Notes: generated from the sequence alone by a model not told the origin. Positions 25,211 through 34,276 are shown, counted from the stretch's first letter. The stretch is 64,000 bases of DNA from Agrobacterium tumefaciens str. B6 (GCF_001541315.1 NZ_LMVK01000008.1:1-64000); one strand, 5' to 3'. A program made the numbers and translations.

Positions 25211-26874
25211 TGCCTGCAACCCTTGCGAACATGGGCGAAATCAACGACCTGTCCGGCACGGCTGTCCATCTGTTCAGGCAGGTCGCCATGCAATCAGCCG
25301 ATCTCGAAGGCGTCAGTCGACCCGCGTTCTCCGATATCGAAACCGGTACGCTGCAGTTCCTGATGGATTTTGCCCGTGCTGAAGGGCTGGCCGCTGTGTG
25401 GGATGAGGGCCGCAACGTCGTATTCTCGCTACCCGAACATCAGACGGCCGATCGCTTTGTGTTGTGTGGTTCACATGTCGACAGCGTTCCTCGCGGAGGG
25501 AATTTCGACGGACTGGCCGGGGTTCTGTCAGGTATCATGTGCCTGGTTCGCGCCAAGCGGGAGGGCAACAGTTTCTCCCAGCCGGTAAAGGTCATTGCCA
25601 TGCGCGGCGAGGAAAGCGCATGGTTTGGTCCCTGCTACGTGGGGTCCAAAGCCCTTCTTGGCGTTCTTTCACCGGAGGAACTTGCCGCAAGACATCGAGG
25701 TGACGGACGCACGCTGTCCAACCATATGGAAGCCCTGGGTATCGACATGGAGCCGATTTGCGCCGGCAGACCGATTATCGACGCGAAACGTGTGAGCGCC
25801 TATCTCGAGGTCCACATCGAGCAGGGGCCTGTTTTGGTCGAACGCAATCTGCCGACAGGGATCGTGTCGGGTATACGCGGCAATTTTCGTTACAGAAAAA
25901 TCGCTTGTTACGGCGAGGCAGGTCATTCCGGGGCGGTTCCCCTCGCCTACAGACACGATCCGGTGCTCGCCATGGCGGAACTTCTCAACGTTCTTGATGC
26001 CGCATGGCATGAATTTGTTGCCGCCGGCCGTGATCTCGTCATAACCAGTGGTATGGTTTCAACAGATCAACAGAAACATGCACTGACCCGGATCCCCGAT
26101 TTTATAGAGTTCAGTCTGGATATTCGCAGCCAGGATAGCGAGATGCTTGACAGTATGCATTCGTTTGTTCTTGCCCAGATCGCTCGTATCGAGCGCGAGC
26201 GCGCGGTTCGTTTCGATACCGGTGAAGCTTTATGGACGAGTCCGGCGGTCTGCGATGAGAAACTCATCGCTCACCTGGGGGAGGCCACCAGGGCGACAGG
26301 TTCACCCGTTTGCCTGCTTGCATCAGGTGGCGGCCATGATGCGGCGGTGTTCTCGGAAGCGGGAATTCCATCCGGTATGATCTTTATCCGCAATCGCAAC
26401 GGATCACATAATCCGCAAGAAGCGATGGCAATCGAGGATTTCGACGTCGCGACGGACATTCTCTATCAGCTTCTGATCAACCCGATTGCATTACCTTCGA
26501 GGGAGCTCTCCCCTCGGGAAAGAGAAAAGGCGAAGAATCCCATGTTTAAAATGATTACCGATATCATCCGGGAAAAAGGCAACGGCTCTCGGGCTTATCA
26601 CAGCGCCGCAACCGTGGCCCGGAAGGCCGCGCTGGCGGATCCCGAGCGGGCTGCTGGTTATTTCATTCTTGCGGTGGCGGCCCAGGAGTTCGCCGATCTG
26701 CATTATGGCGAGGCCACGCAGGCGGATGTTTTTGACCGCGAACTGGACCGCTTCCAAGACGCCGTAGACACGCTTGATCAAGCATTTGGGGGCTCGGACG
26801 CAGACCAGAAGCTGAAGGCTATATCAATGATGGCAATACATTTTATTGCGGGAGAGCAAGGCCAACAGCTTTGA
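25210..26874 (+). CDS. M20-family N-carbamoyl amidohydrolase with a C-terminal extension
   Basis: Residues 1-425 match M20 amidohydrolases of the N-carbamoyl amino acid/allantoate/beta-ureidopropionate group. Metal ligands appear in CGSHVDSVPRGGNFDG (H89, D100), MRGEESAWF (Glu pair), HIEQGP and GSHNPQEAM, and dimer-domain AGHSGAVP is present. About 120 residues then follow with a helical, unrecognised sequence, making 554 residues against the usual 410. The ATG overlaps the pyrD stop as TGATG. With PyrD/PyrK it may hydrolyse a carbamoyl compound such as N-carbamoyl-aspartate. Confidence 0.82.
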   Translation: MPATLANMGEINDLSGTAVHLFRQVAMQSADLEGVSRPAFSDIETGTLQFLMDFARAEGLAAVWDEGRNVVFSLPEHQTADRFVLCGSHVDSVPRGGNFDGLAGVLSGIMCLVRAKREGNSFSQPVKVIAMRGEESAWFGPCYVGSKALLGVLSPEELAARHRGDGRTLSNHMEALGIDMEPICAGRPIIDAKRVSAYLEVHIEQGPVLVERNLPTGIVSGIRGNFRYRKIACYGEAGHSGAVPLAYRHDPVLAMAELLNVLDAAWHEFVAAGRDLVITSGMVSTDQQKHALTRIPDFIEFSLDIRSQDSEMLDSMHSFVLAQIARIERERAVRFDTGEALWTSPAVCDEKLIAHLGEATRATGSPVCLLASGGGHDAAVFSEAGIPSGMIFIRNRNGSHNPQEAMAIEDFDVATDILYQLLINPIALPSRELSPREREKAKNPMFKMITDIIREKGNGSRAYHSAATVARKAALADPERAAGYFILAVAAQEFADLHYGEATQADVFDRELDRFQDAVDTLDQAFGGSDADQKLKAISMMAIHFIAGEQGQQL

Positions 26875-27176
26875 AAATGCCATCTCGCCTGTTGCGCTTT
26901 TGGGTGATCGGGGATTGCTCCAGGAGCTCATCGCCGCCTTTTCGTCCGGTATCTGGCGCGCTCGAATTCCCTGGATGTCTTGAGCAGGATGACAGGATGT
27001 TTGATCAAATGAAACCTATCCATAAAACGGCAAAATGAAATCCGGCCGCAGAGGATAGTGCTGCCGGCCGCCATAACCTACCTCTTCTGGCATCAGCACG
27101 ATGAGAGGGGAGCAGCAATCTGCTCTCGCCTTGATGACATCGCGCAGGCCGAGAGACAGGGTTGGAGATAGCCGTG
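26875..27176. other. Gap between the pyrimidine cluster and the NmrA-like gene
   Basis: I see no supported gene and no strong terminator in this stretch. It marks the right edge of the pyrimidine-themed block. Confidence 0.4.
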
Positions 27177-28121
27177 ATGAATGATGACAAACCGATAATC
27201 GTAATTGTCGGAGCGACGAGCAAGCAGGGCCGGAGCGTTGCGGCGACCCTGCTTCGAAGCAAGCGCTTCCGGGTTCGTGCATTGACCCGGAATGATGGAT
27301 CTCCTGCAGCCGTTGCGCTCAGGGATATGGGGGCGGAGGTCATCGGGGTTCCTGCCGGCCGGACGAAAGAGCTTGTCGTCGCTTTCGAAGGCGCGGCCGG
27401 CGCTTTCCTGATGACGCCTCCCATCACACCACCCGACACAAGCGAAGCACCGCTCGGCCGGCAGCTCGCAGACGCTGCGGTGGCGGCAGGCGTGCAGCAT
27501 ATCGTGTTCAGCACGCTCGAGAACGTCGACAGGATTTCAGGCGGTGCGAAATATGCGCCGCATTTCACGGACAAGGCCGAGGTTGCCGATTACATTCGCG
27601 GGCTACCTATTTCCCGTTCCTTCGTCATGCTCGCCTTCTTCTATACGAACCTCCTGGAATATTACGTTCCTCGTTATGAGGGCGATACGCTTCTCCTGCC
27701 CATCTACCTTCCGGAAGATTTCCGCGCACCTTTCGTCGACCCGTTGACGGCGACGGGTCCTGTTGTGCTGGAGATTTTCTCCAACCCCGTGCTCTATGAC
27801 GGCAAGACACTCCCGATCGTCGGTGACCTGATCTCCCCGCGGGAGATCGTGGACACCTTCCAGCGGGTGACGGGGATCAGGGCCGAGTATCGCAATGCCT
27901 TCACACGCGATGGCCTGTTGCAAAATTTTCCGGATTTTGCCGACAACGAACTCCTGGTGGACGAGCTCCTGGGTATGGTCGAATACGCTGTCGAATACGG
28001 ATATTATGCAAAGGAACGCGATCTCGATTGGAGCCGCAAGTTGAATCCGGAGACATTGAACTGGGAACAATTCCTGCGGACGACGGGATGGCGGGGAGAC
28101 CGGCAATCTTTCGGTATCTAG
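27177..28121 (+). CDS. NmrA-like NAD(P)-binding protein
   Basis: The 314-residue protein starts at the ATG at 27177 (MNDDKPIIVIVGATSKQGRS). The GATGxxG-type nucleotide-binding loop (VGATSKQG), the VRALTRN second strand and HIVFSTLENV mark the NmrA/atypical short-chain dehydrogenase group. These act as redox sensors or oxidoreductases. Its end overlaps the end of a convergent LysR gene by 4 bases, so the two are likely functionally linked. Confidence 0.83.
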   Translation: MNDDKPIIVIVGATSKQGRSVAATLLRSKRFRVRALTRNDGSPAAVALRDMGAEVIGVPAGRTKELVVAFEGAAGAFLMTPPITPPDTSEAPLGRQLADAAVAAGVQHIVFSTLENVDRISGGAKYAPHFTDKAEVADYIRGLPISRSFVMLAFFYTNLLEYYVPRYEGDTLLLPIYLPEDFRAPFVDPLTATGPVVLEIFSNPVLYDGKTLPIVGDLISPREIVDTFQRVTGIRAEYRNAFTRDGLLQNFPDFADNELLVDELLGMVEYAVEYGYYAKERDLDWSRKLNPETLNWEQFLRTTGWRGDRQSFGI

Positions 28122-29059
28122 GTTTGGTTGTACCGTGGCCGGTATGGCCTAATTCCCGGAAGCTTCCGGATCTCTTCAACGAGAAAGTCCGTCAGCAGTC
28201 GCACGCGGGCAATGCCGGCCCTTTCGGGAACAACGAGAAGACTGACAGGGACAGGGTCGAGATCGTAGGCGTCGAGCACGGTTTCGAGCTTGCCGGCATC
28301 CAATAGATCCTGGACGAGCCAGAGGTGCGCCGGACCAAGGCCTCGGCCGGCAGCGAGAGCAGCTCGGGCGGCGAGCCCATGGTCGACAACCAGGGTGCCA
28401 CTCGCCGCCACCATCATGCGTACTCCATCCGAAGCAGTCAGAAAAAGCTGGTTGCTTCCCGCGACGTTGGACATCATCACGTAGTTGTGCTGTGAGAATT
28501 CGGCGGGACGTGCAGGGCGTCCGTGGCGAGTGAAGTAATCAGGTGAGCCCACAAGTCTTCGGTGACTTGCGCCGATCGGGAAAAGCTTCATTGCCCCATC
28601 AATGATCGGCCCCAGCCGAAGCGCGATGTCGACACCCTTGCGGGCAAGATCAATTCGTTCATCCGTGAGATTGAGTTCTATGCGGATGTCAGGATGCTTG
28701 TCCTGGAACTCGAAGACCATCTGCGTGACATGCATGACGCCTAGTGCTGCGGTGCAGGAGAGGCGAACAGCGCCGGCGGGGACCCGACGAGCGTCTCTCG
28801 CTTCGTCCGTCGCCTGCTCTACCAGCCGTAAAATCTGGACGCAGTTCGTATAATAGCGGCTGCCCTCCTCGGTCAGAGTGACCCGACGCGTGGTTCGTCC
28901 AAGAAGAGGAACGCCAACAGCCTCTTCGAGCTCGTTGATATGCCGGGTTACCGTCGACTGCCCGATATCAAGATCCCTGGCCGTGGCCGACAGGCTGCCG
29001 CGCTCGGCCACACGGACAAAGGTCCGCATTCGCTCCAGGGAAAGGCCTCTGTCATCCAT
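28118..29059 (-). CDS. LysR-family transcriptional regulator
   Basis: The 313-residue protein starts at 29059 (MDDRGLSLERMRTFVRVAERGSLS). The helix-turn-helix STVTRHINELEEAVGVPLLGRTTRRVTLTEEG is typical of LysR. The effector domain resembles the quinone/aldehyde-response branch that often sits beside NmrA-like oxidoreductases. It is convergent with that gene rather than divergent. Confidence 0.87.
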   Translation of the reverse strand: MDDRGLSLERMRTFVRVAERGSLSATARDLDIGQSTVTRHINELEEAVGVPLLGRTTRRVTLTEEGSRYYTNCVQILRLVEQATDEARDARRVPAGAVRLSCTAALGVMHVTQMVFEFQDKHPDIRIELNLTDERIDLARKGVDIALRLGPIIDGAMKLFPIGASHRRLVGSPDYFTRHGRPARPAEFSQHNYVMMSNVAGSNQLFLTASDGVRMMVAASGTLVVDHGLAARAALAAGRGLGPAHLWLVQDLLDAGKLETVLDAYDLDPVPVSLLVVPERAGIARVRLLTDFLVEEIRKLPGIRPYRPRYNQT

Positions 29060-29100
29060 TTTTCGGCAAAATCCAGTTCTTGGCCTTTGTATTCCGCCAA

Positions 29101-29694
29101 TCACTTTTTGGCTATAGGCCGCGTTTGACAAGCGCCGCCAGTCTGCGCCTTGCAAACCACGAAGACGGATGAGCTTCCAACTGTGCTGATCAACAGCAGT
29201 CGTCTGGCCATGAGGATCTCGTCAAATGCGCCGCCGGCGTCCTCGTGGCCTTGAGGGATTTTCCCGATTTCGGCGAAACCGGCATTTTTGTAAAACCGAA
29301 TCGCTTGCTTACGGTCGGCACGCACCCCGAGCTCGATTTGTGCAATTCTTTTGCTCTGCGCATGGTGTATGACCGCATCCAGTAATTCGCCGGCAAGACC
29401 GGAACCGCGAAAGCTCTTGTTCACGTAGGCCATCATGAGCGTCGCCCGATGCATCATTTTCGGCGGCTCAAGTCGTTTCAGGGCCATCAGCGCGACTGGC
29501 TGGTCCTGCACAAAGGCGACGAAAATAGGAATGTTCATCCGGGCCTCCCATTCCGCGTCCGGGAGTTTCAGCCAGTCTCCGTAAATACTTGCAAAAGCCT
29601 GCGGCTCGCATCGCAGCGCCTCAAGACGAATCTGGCGAAACGCGTCCATTTCCGCCACTGAAACCTCTCGGATTTGCCATTTCGCTTGTGTCAT
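29101..29694 (-). CDS. GNAT-family N-acetyltransferase
   Basis: The 197-residue protein starts at 29694. Acetyl-CoA motif A is NKSFRGSGLAGELLDAVIHHA, followed by ELGVRADRKQAIRFYKNAGF (motif B). The C-terminal 30 residues past the GNAT fold are atypical. It lies 25 bases after the interrupted gene at 29720-31123 and may be the last gene of the LuxR-led operon, acetylating a product of it. Confidence 0.8.
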   Translation of the reverse strand: MTQAKWQIREVSVAEMDAFRQIRLEALRCEPQAFASIYGDWLKLPDAEWEARMNIPIFVAFVQDQPVALMALKRLEPPKMMHRATLMMAYVNKSFRGSGLAGELLDAVIHHAQSKRIAQIELGVRADRKQAIRFYKNAGFAEIGKIPQGHEDAGGAFDEILMARRLLLISTVGSSSVFVVCKAQTGGACQTRPIAKK

Positions 29695-29719
29695 GGTGGT
29701 GCCTCGGTTTGTGCCTCTG

Positions 29720-31123
29720 CTAGGCCCATTGCCATTCCGTCGACGCGGCGGTGATTTTTCCGCTTGTGATATGTCCGCACATCGCCGGCCAGATCGGATC
29801 GGTTGTGAAGAAAGAAAGATCGCCTGCCGATGTTTCGAGCGATTGTTCACCGTATGCCGCCGCAACGGCGAGGCCATGTCCTGTCTTCTCTGTTTCCAGC
29901 AATGGAAAGGCATTTGCAGGACGCAAAACGCGATGACCCCACATGCCGGCACGCCTGTCATTGCGTATAGCGGCCAGAAGGGCGCGATCATGCTCGACGT
30001 CAAGAGCGGTCGCGACGAGATAACGCATGAGCGGATGATACACGGTCTGCCGGCTGCCTCCGAGCAGCCGCACACCCGGAAGGATTGATGTCACGAGCGC
30101 CATCATGAGCAAGTTCGGGATCAGCCGGTGTTGGCGCAGCGAAAGAGCAAGATTCTGAGGAGTGAACGGGATACTGATGCCGGAAGTGATTGAACCTGTA
30201 AGCACACCCTTGTCCAGCCGAAGGGGAACGATCCGTCCGTCCGCAAGACCCCAGAAAAAGTCAGTCGTTCGCCTTACCCAAGCGGCCCAGAGACCACCGT
30301 TCAGATCATCTATTGCGCAAAGGATTTTCTCCGCGACCAGATTATCGCCCGTGAAGCGTCTGGAGAGCCACGAATCCGGATCTTCGAAATGATCGGCAAC
30401 GAGTTCTCCAATGTCGGTGTCATTGAACTGGAGCAGTTGTAGCGAAAGCGGGAAGAACTGCTTCCAGAGTGTCTGGTTGGCAGCGACGATCGCATCGCTT
30501 GCCGTCGGAAACACCGTTTCAGGCAAGTGGGTTTTGAGCCATTGAGCGGTGGGACTTACAGCAGACGGAATGTCGGCGTCGAGCTTGAATTCGTAAGGCC
30601 CGTTGCGACCACAAAGACTGGTCGAGCCCATGCGCCTTCTCGACAGACCGAAGACGTTGACGAGATGACCGCCGTCGTCAAACCAGCCGGGCCCCTTGCC
30701 AGGCCTTTCGATAAACTTCACGGTCGAACAGCCGAAGTACATGTGCCACCGGCGTCTATGGGAACTTAACCCAAGCGCGCTGAACAGGTGTGTGTAAAAA
30801 GCCTCCGGGTCAACCATCAGAAAACAGTGTGGTCCACTTTGCATGACCGGCAACTCGGATATCTGTCTGGCAGCATCAAGCGCCTGGTCCTCGCTTGCTC
30901 CCGATCGCAGGGCCACGTTGCTGACGAGCGTCTGCAACCGGCCCATCGCGTCGTTGCGGACGGAGCAGTTTCCTCAATCAACACGATCGTAGACCGCATG
31001 GGCGTAGTCGGAGAGTGGACGCGGCCAGAACGTTCCGAGTTCCGGAAACAAATGCGTCAGGGCTTGTCTGATCTGCCCGGGAGAAACACGAGATTTTCCG
31101 GGTTCTTCATGGTTATCAGCCAT
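29720..31123 (-). pseudogene. Unknown 467-codon gene interrupted by an in-frame TGA
   Basis: I do not recognise the family. The best start is the ATG at 31123, 4 bases after the methyltransferase-like stop and behind GGGGGAT. From there 49 residues (MADNHEEPGKSRVSPGQIRQ onward) run into a TGA at 30974-30976. The same frame then stays open for 418 codons to 29720, with a possible internal ATG at 30946 that lacks a ribosome site. The main part has DPEAFYTHLFSALGL, HMYFGCSTVKFIE and GPGWFDDGGHLVNVFGLSR. It could be a recent nonsense mutant, two genes, or a readthrough case. Confidence 0.6.
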
Positions 31124-31127
31124 AAGT

Positions 31128-32201
31128 TCATCCCCCGCAGGACCGTGGCGGCCTCGTCTCGATAGGTGGTGTCGCTTGAGAGGGGCGCCACTGCCAATTG
31201 TCGGAAAGTGGTTCTCTGTCATCGTCAACTATGATCTGTGGCAAAGTCTCATGACAGAAGTCGTTAGGTATGGCTGGTTTCACCAGAGATGAGACGAAAT
31301 CGATCATTGAGTGCCGGCAATTCGATGAAATGATCGTATAGAAATTGCCGCTGTTCCAGGTCACCACGCTATAGCGAAAACACTGCTGAAGGGCTGCCCT
31401 GGTCGTTGCCATATCTACCTGGAAATCGACCATGGTATTGAGGACCTCACGTCTTTTCCCCGCGATCTGGGCAGGTGAAAAAAAACGCGATTTGAACATC
31501 TCGTCCTTCTGGCGCTCACGCTCTGCGTAGACCAACGGATCTGGATGAAGAAGTTTCTGGACCTGTACCAGCACGCCGGTCGACCTTACCGAGCGAGCGA
31601 CAAATCCCGTCTGCCTGTCACGGTCGGTCCCATACATCTGGAACGTGGTATCTTCCAGGAGCACGTCGAACCCGTGGCGAAAGGGCTCAAGATCCTGATC
31701 GGTTGAGTAACGCTCCTCGTTAAGCTCGAAGAATGCGCCGTCGAAGAAGTTCGCGTGCTCGCTGCCGCGCTTCTCGTAGAAGCATACGCGGTTTGCGACC
31801 GTTGGACTGCAACTGAGAGTCTTGATGCGTCCGTCGCCGAGTTTCGCCAGGGAACGCGAAAGACTGCCCGCGCCAGCGCCCAGGGTGTACAAGGTGGCCG
31901 CCCGGTTTTCTCGTGCCCAGGCCCTCAGGCAAAACCGGAACGCCGCAGCCGCGAGACGGCACTCCTCCTCCAGCCGGAAAGGAATGCTCGCAAAGTAATG
32001 CTGCTCGAACTTTCCCCAAAGCCGCCGGTGGGTGTCTGCATAGATGAGGCAATCGAGATCAAATTGCAGGAGATCGTATTCAGCGGCGGGCGCACCATAA
32101 ACAGGCGCACCCTCCAGACCGCTCGCCGTCCTTTCGAAGAAGTCGGGAAATTCGTTCAGTCGAGGGGCCCGTCGCCCCCCGTCGCTTACCCTGTCATCCA
32201 T
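31128..32201 (-). CDS. Class I SAM-dependent methyltransferase-like protein
   Basis: The 357-residue protein starts at the ATG at 32201, with AGGGAGG about 10 bases upstream. A SAM-binding motif I is visible as LYTLGAGAGSLSRSLAKLG, and FDVLLEDTTFQMY fits motif IV. The rest is not recognised. It is the first gene after the LuxR-type regulator and precedes the interrupted gene by 4 bases. An open frame continues to 32369 but has no ribosome site. A modified small-molecule product under quorum control is a reasonable inference. Confidence 0.65.
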   Translation of the reverse strand: MDDRVSDGGRRAPRLNEFPDFFERTASGLEGAPVYGAPAAEYDLLQFDLDCLIYADTHRRLWGKFEQHYFASIPFRLEEECRLAAAAFRFCLRAWARENRAATLYTLGAGAGSLSRSLAKLGDGRIKTLSCSPTVANRVCFYEKRGSEHANFFDGAFFELNEERYSTDQDLEPFRHGFDVLLEDTTFQMYGTDRDRQTGFVARSVRSTGVLVQVQKLLHPDPLVYAERERQKDEMFKSRFFSPAQIAGKRREVLNTMVDFQVDMATTRAALQQCFRYSVVTWNSGNFYTIISSNCRHSMIDFVSSLVKPAIPNDFCHETLPQIIVDDDREPLSDNWQWRPSQATPPIETRPPRSCGG

Positions 32202-32464
32202 CGCTGCCTGTCCTCCCTGTTGCCAAATGACATGCGCTACCGCTTGGCCGGACGCGGCAACTGGTGTCGCCGCGGTCAAGACCCACAGTCGTTGTTCAGC
32301 GAAAATGCCGTGGAGAATGACGAACGAACAATCTGCCAGTTTCACCAGATTGACGAACTGCCGGAGCACACGATTGGTCGTCCCGACGCGTCGTTGAAGA
32401 CCGCATCACGCGTCTGCCTCATTGGCGAAGTCACAGGCAGTGTGAAAAAAACGGACAGCTATGT

Positions 32465-33199
32465 TCAAACCTCGATCAGCTCAAGGATGCTTGCTCGAGC
32501 AATCGCCTGATAAATTGGGGTTGCGTCCAGCTTTCGTTTCGCCGAAGCAAGGTAGAGCCGACCCGCGCTCTCGGACAGGTGCAGACGGTGGGCGATTCTC
32601 TTTGGTACGACACCTCCCGCAAGGAGCTGGAGACATTCCCGTTCCCGTCGGGAGAGAGCCCGGAAGTAATGGCTACGCGTCCCGGTGACCGCCATAAATC
32701 TCTCGTGCATGTAGTGTGACAGAAGCATCAGATCGTGTTTGGTCGACCTCCGAAGTTCTATCCAGTTCTCCACAGAGAGGTTTGATGTCACTGAGAAAAG
32801 GCTACGCTCTCCTGAGGGACCTCGTATCGGCATTGTGACACCGTTACGGCCGATCCCCACCTCGAGAGCCTCGTGGAACAGCTCATGTGCTCCGTCGGAA
32901 AATTCTGCGAGCGACGCCCAGTCGACCGGCTGAAATCCGGTTCTGTAAATCGCGACAACGGGGTCGATCCTGAAGTAGTTTCTCTCGAGATAACGCGACG
33001 TCCACTCACCCGGATATGTCGTGCAGAATGCCCATTGAGCTCGTTCCCCGGCTGAAATTCCAACGGACAGGAATGTCATATGAGCAAATCCGTACAGGTC
33101 CCGGATTGTTCTGATTGCGCTTTCAATATCGCGCCTGCTATCGGCCCCAAGCAGCGTGGCAATGGATAACGAGAGCTTGGACATCTGAGTTTCAGCCAT
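32465..33199 (-). CDS. LuxR-type acyl-homoserine-lactone receptor
   Basis: The 244-residue protein has an autoinducer-binding domain and a C-terminal GerE helix-turn-helix (LSRREREC, then RIAHRLHLSESAGRLYLASAKRKL). The six AHL-domain invariants can be matched: W and Y in EWTSRYLERNYF, D and P in RIDPVV, W in PVDWAS and G in GRNGVTMP. That predicts real AHL binding. No intact synthase gene is in the window, so it acts as a solo receptor here. The start at 33199 is chosen by domain length; an ATG at 33184 is possible. Confidence 0.87.
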   Translation of the reverse strand: MAETQMSKLSLSIATLLGADSRRDIESAIRTIRDLYGFAHMTFLSVGISAGERAQWAFCTTYPGEWTSRYLERNYFRIDPVVAIYRTGFQPVDWASLAEFSDGAHELFHEALEVGIGRNGVTMPIRGPSGERSLFSVTSNLSVENWIELRRSTKHDLMLLSHYMHERFMAVTGTRSHYFRALSRRERECLQLLAGGVVPKRIAHRLHLSESAGRLYLASAKRKLDATPIYQAIARASILELIEV

Positions 33200-33550
33200 T
33201 GCCGATGATTTCCGGGTGGCGCGAGTTGCCGTTGGATCGCGGCGCGCCCTCCGCTTCGATGAAAAAGGCAGTAAATGCCGAAACGTGCCGGTCGTGCAAT
33301 TTGCGGAATTCGACAACGTGCGTACCGGAGAGCCTTGCTGCCGCCAGGGGCAATGTTATCGATCGGGCTTTTGATCGAACGGAGTCACTCCGAACTTGCC
33401 GGACTTCGAAAGGATTGCAGACATCATTCTGTCTGCGAAAGACCTGTCAGGTCAAATCCTGGCAGAAGCCGGAGTCGTTTCGTCAATGCTCTGAACGGAG
33501 GTCGGGAAGCGAAGGGTACCTGTCCTGGACGGAGTTACGAGTGAAAGCGA

Positions 33551-33769
33551 TCATCCCTTGCGTGTCGCGCGCAACAAGTCACCCGGCTCGATACCGAGCG
33601 CATCCGAAATCTTGCCCAGAACCGTAACACTTGCGGATTTGTCAGCCCGTTCTATCGCACCGACATAACGGGCGCTTATCCCGGAAAGGTCCGCGAGTTC
33701 TTCCTGCGTCATTTGCCGATCATGGCGAATCCTACGCAGATTGATCGCCATGGTCTCCTTGAGGTCCAT
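33551..33769 (-). CDS. Small XRE-type regulator
   Basis: The 72-residue protein is almost entirely a Cro/C1 helix-turn-helix: INLRRIRHDRQMTQEELADL, SGISARYVGAIERADKSAS, VTVLGKISDALGIEPGDLL. A nested inverted-repeat operator lies 18 bases before its start, consistent with autoregulation. It is divergent from traM and may link conjugation control to another input. Confidence 0.85.
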   Translation of the reverse strand: MDLKETMAINLRRIRHDRQMTQEELADLSGISARYVGAIERADKSASVTVLGKISDALGIEPGDLLRATRKG

Positions 33770-33786
33770 GACATTAGCGGAACCTT

Positions 33787-33823
33787 AATCGGAACTATGG
33801 TTCTAGGAACGATAGTTCCGATT
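33787..33823. promoter_or_regulatory. Nested palindrome upstream of the small XRE gene
   Basis: AATCGGAACTAT (33787-33798) and ATAGTTCCGATT (33812-33823) are perfect 12-bp inverted arms. The 13-base spacer holds a second inverted pair, GTTC-TAG-GAAC. The repeated GGAAC/GTTCC half-sites suggest cooperative binding by the XRE protein. Confidence 0.6.
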
Positions 33824-33981
33824 CGACGTCCTGCATGATATCTGTTGCATTACCGGTTTTGGAATCTGTGTTCAGGCGGCGCTTCGACGGGGTGAATACG
33901 CGCCGAATAGATGAATTTACCAGTCTGATTTGTCACATGTCTCTGTTATATACGCTGCGGGAGAACGGGAGGGACGGTGAA

Positions 33982-34266
33982 ATGTGTGAAAAAAGCGCGC
34001 TGAGCTACCAGTCGATGGACCGGTCCCAACTGGAACAACTGGCGATATCGGCAATCAGGGAGCATCGGGCGTTGCTCGCAGCTGATCAGATTATGTACGA
34101 AGAATGGACACGCGCGAGCGAGGATCCGTCAGTGCCAGCCTGCGTTACGCAGTCCTTGCAAGACGAATATCTGTCCCGGCAGCGAAAATCCGAGGCACAA
34201 CAGGAGAAACTCTCGGATATAATCGACACGTTGGGTTTCGTCCCGACAGTGGCTGAGGAAGATTGA
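33982..34266 (+). CDS. traM: TraR antiactivator TraM
   Basis: The 94-residue protein starts at 33982 behind GGAGGGACGG. It has the TraM pattern: LEQLAISAIREHRALLAADQI in the N-terminal helix and a C-terminus of DIIDTLGFVPTV (compare LGFIPKV in Ti TraM). TraM binds TraR and blocks DNA binding until enough AHL is present. It is convergent with traR, with 10 bases between the stops, as on Ti plasmids. Confidence 0.85.
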   Translation: MCEKSALSYQSMDRSQLEQLAISAIREHRALLAADQIMYEEWTRASEDPSVPACVTQSLQDEYLSRQRKSEAQQEKLSDIIDTLGFVPTVAEED

Positions 34267-34276
34267 TCGGCAGGTT

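Noticed and set aside
30974-30976. TGA as a selenocysteine codon
   Set aside because: No selenocysteine machinery or clear SECIS-like hairpin is visible; nonsense mutation or gene split is simpler.
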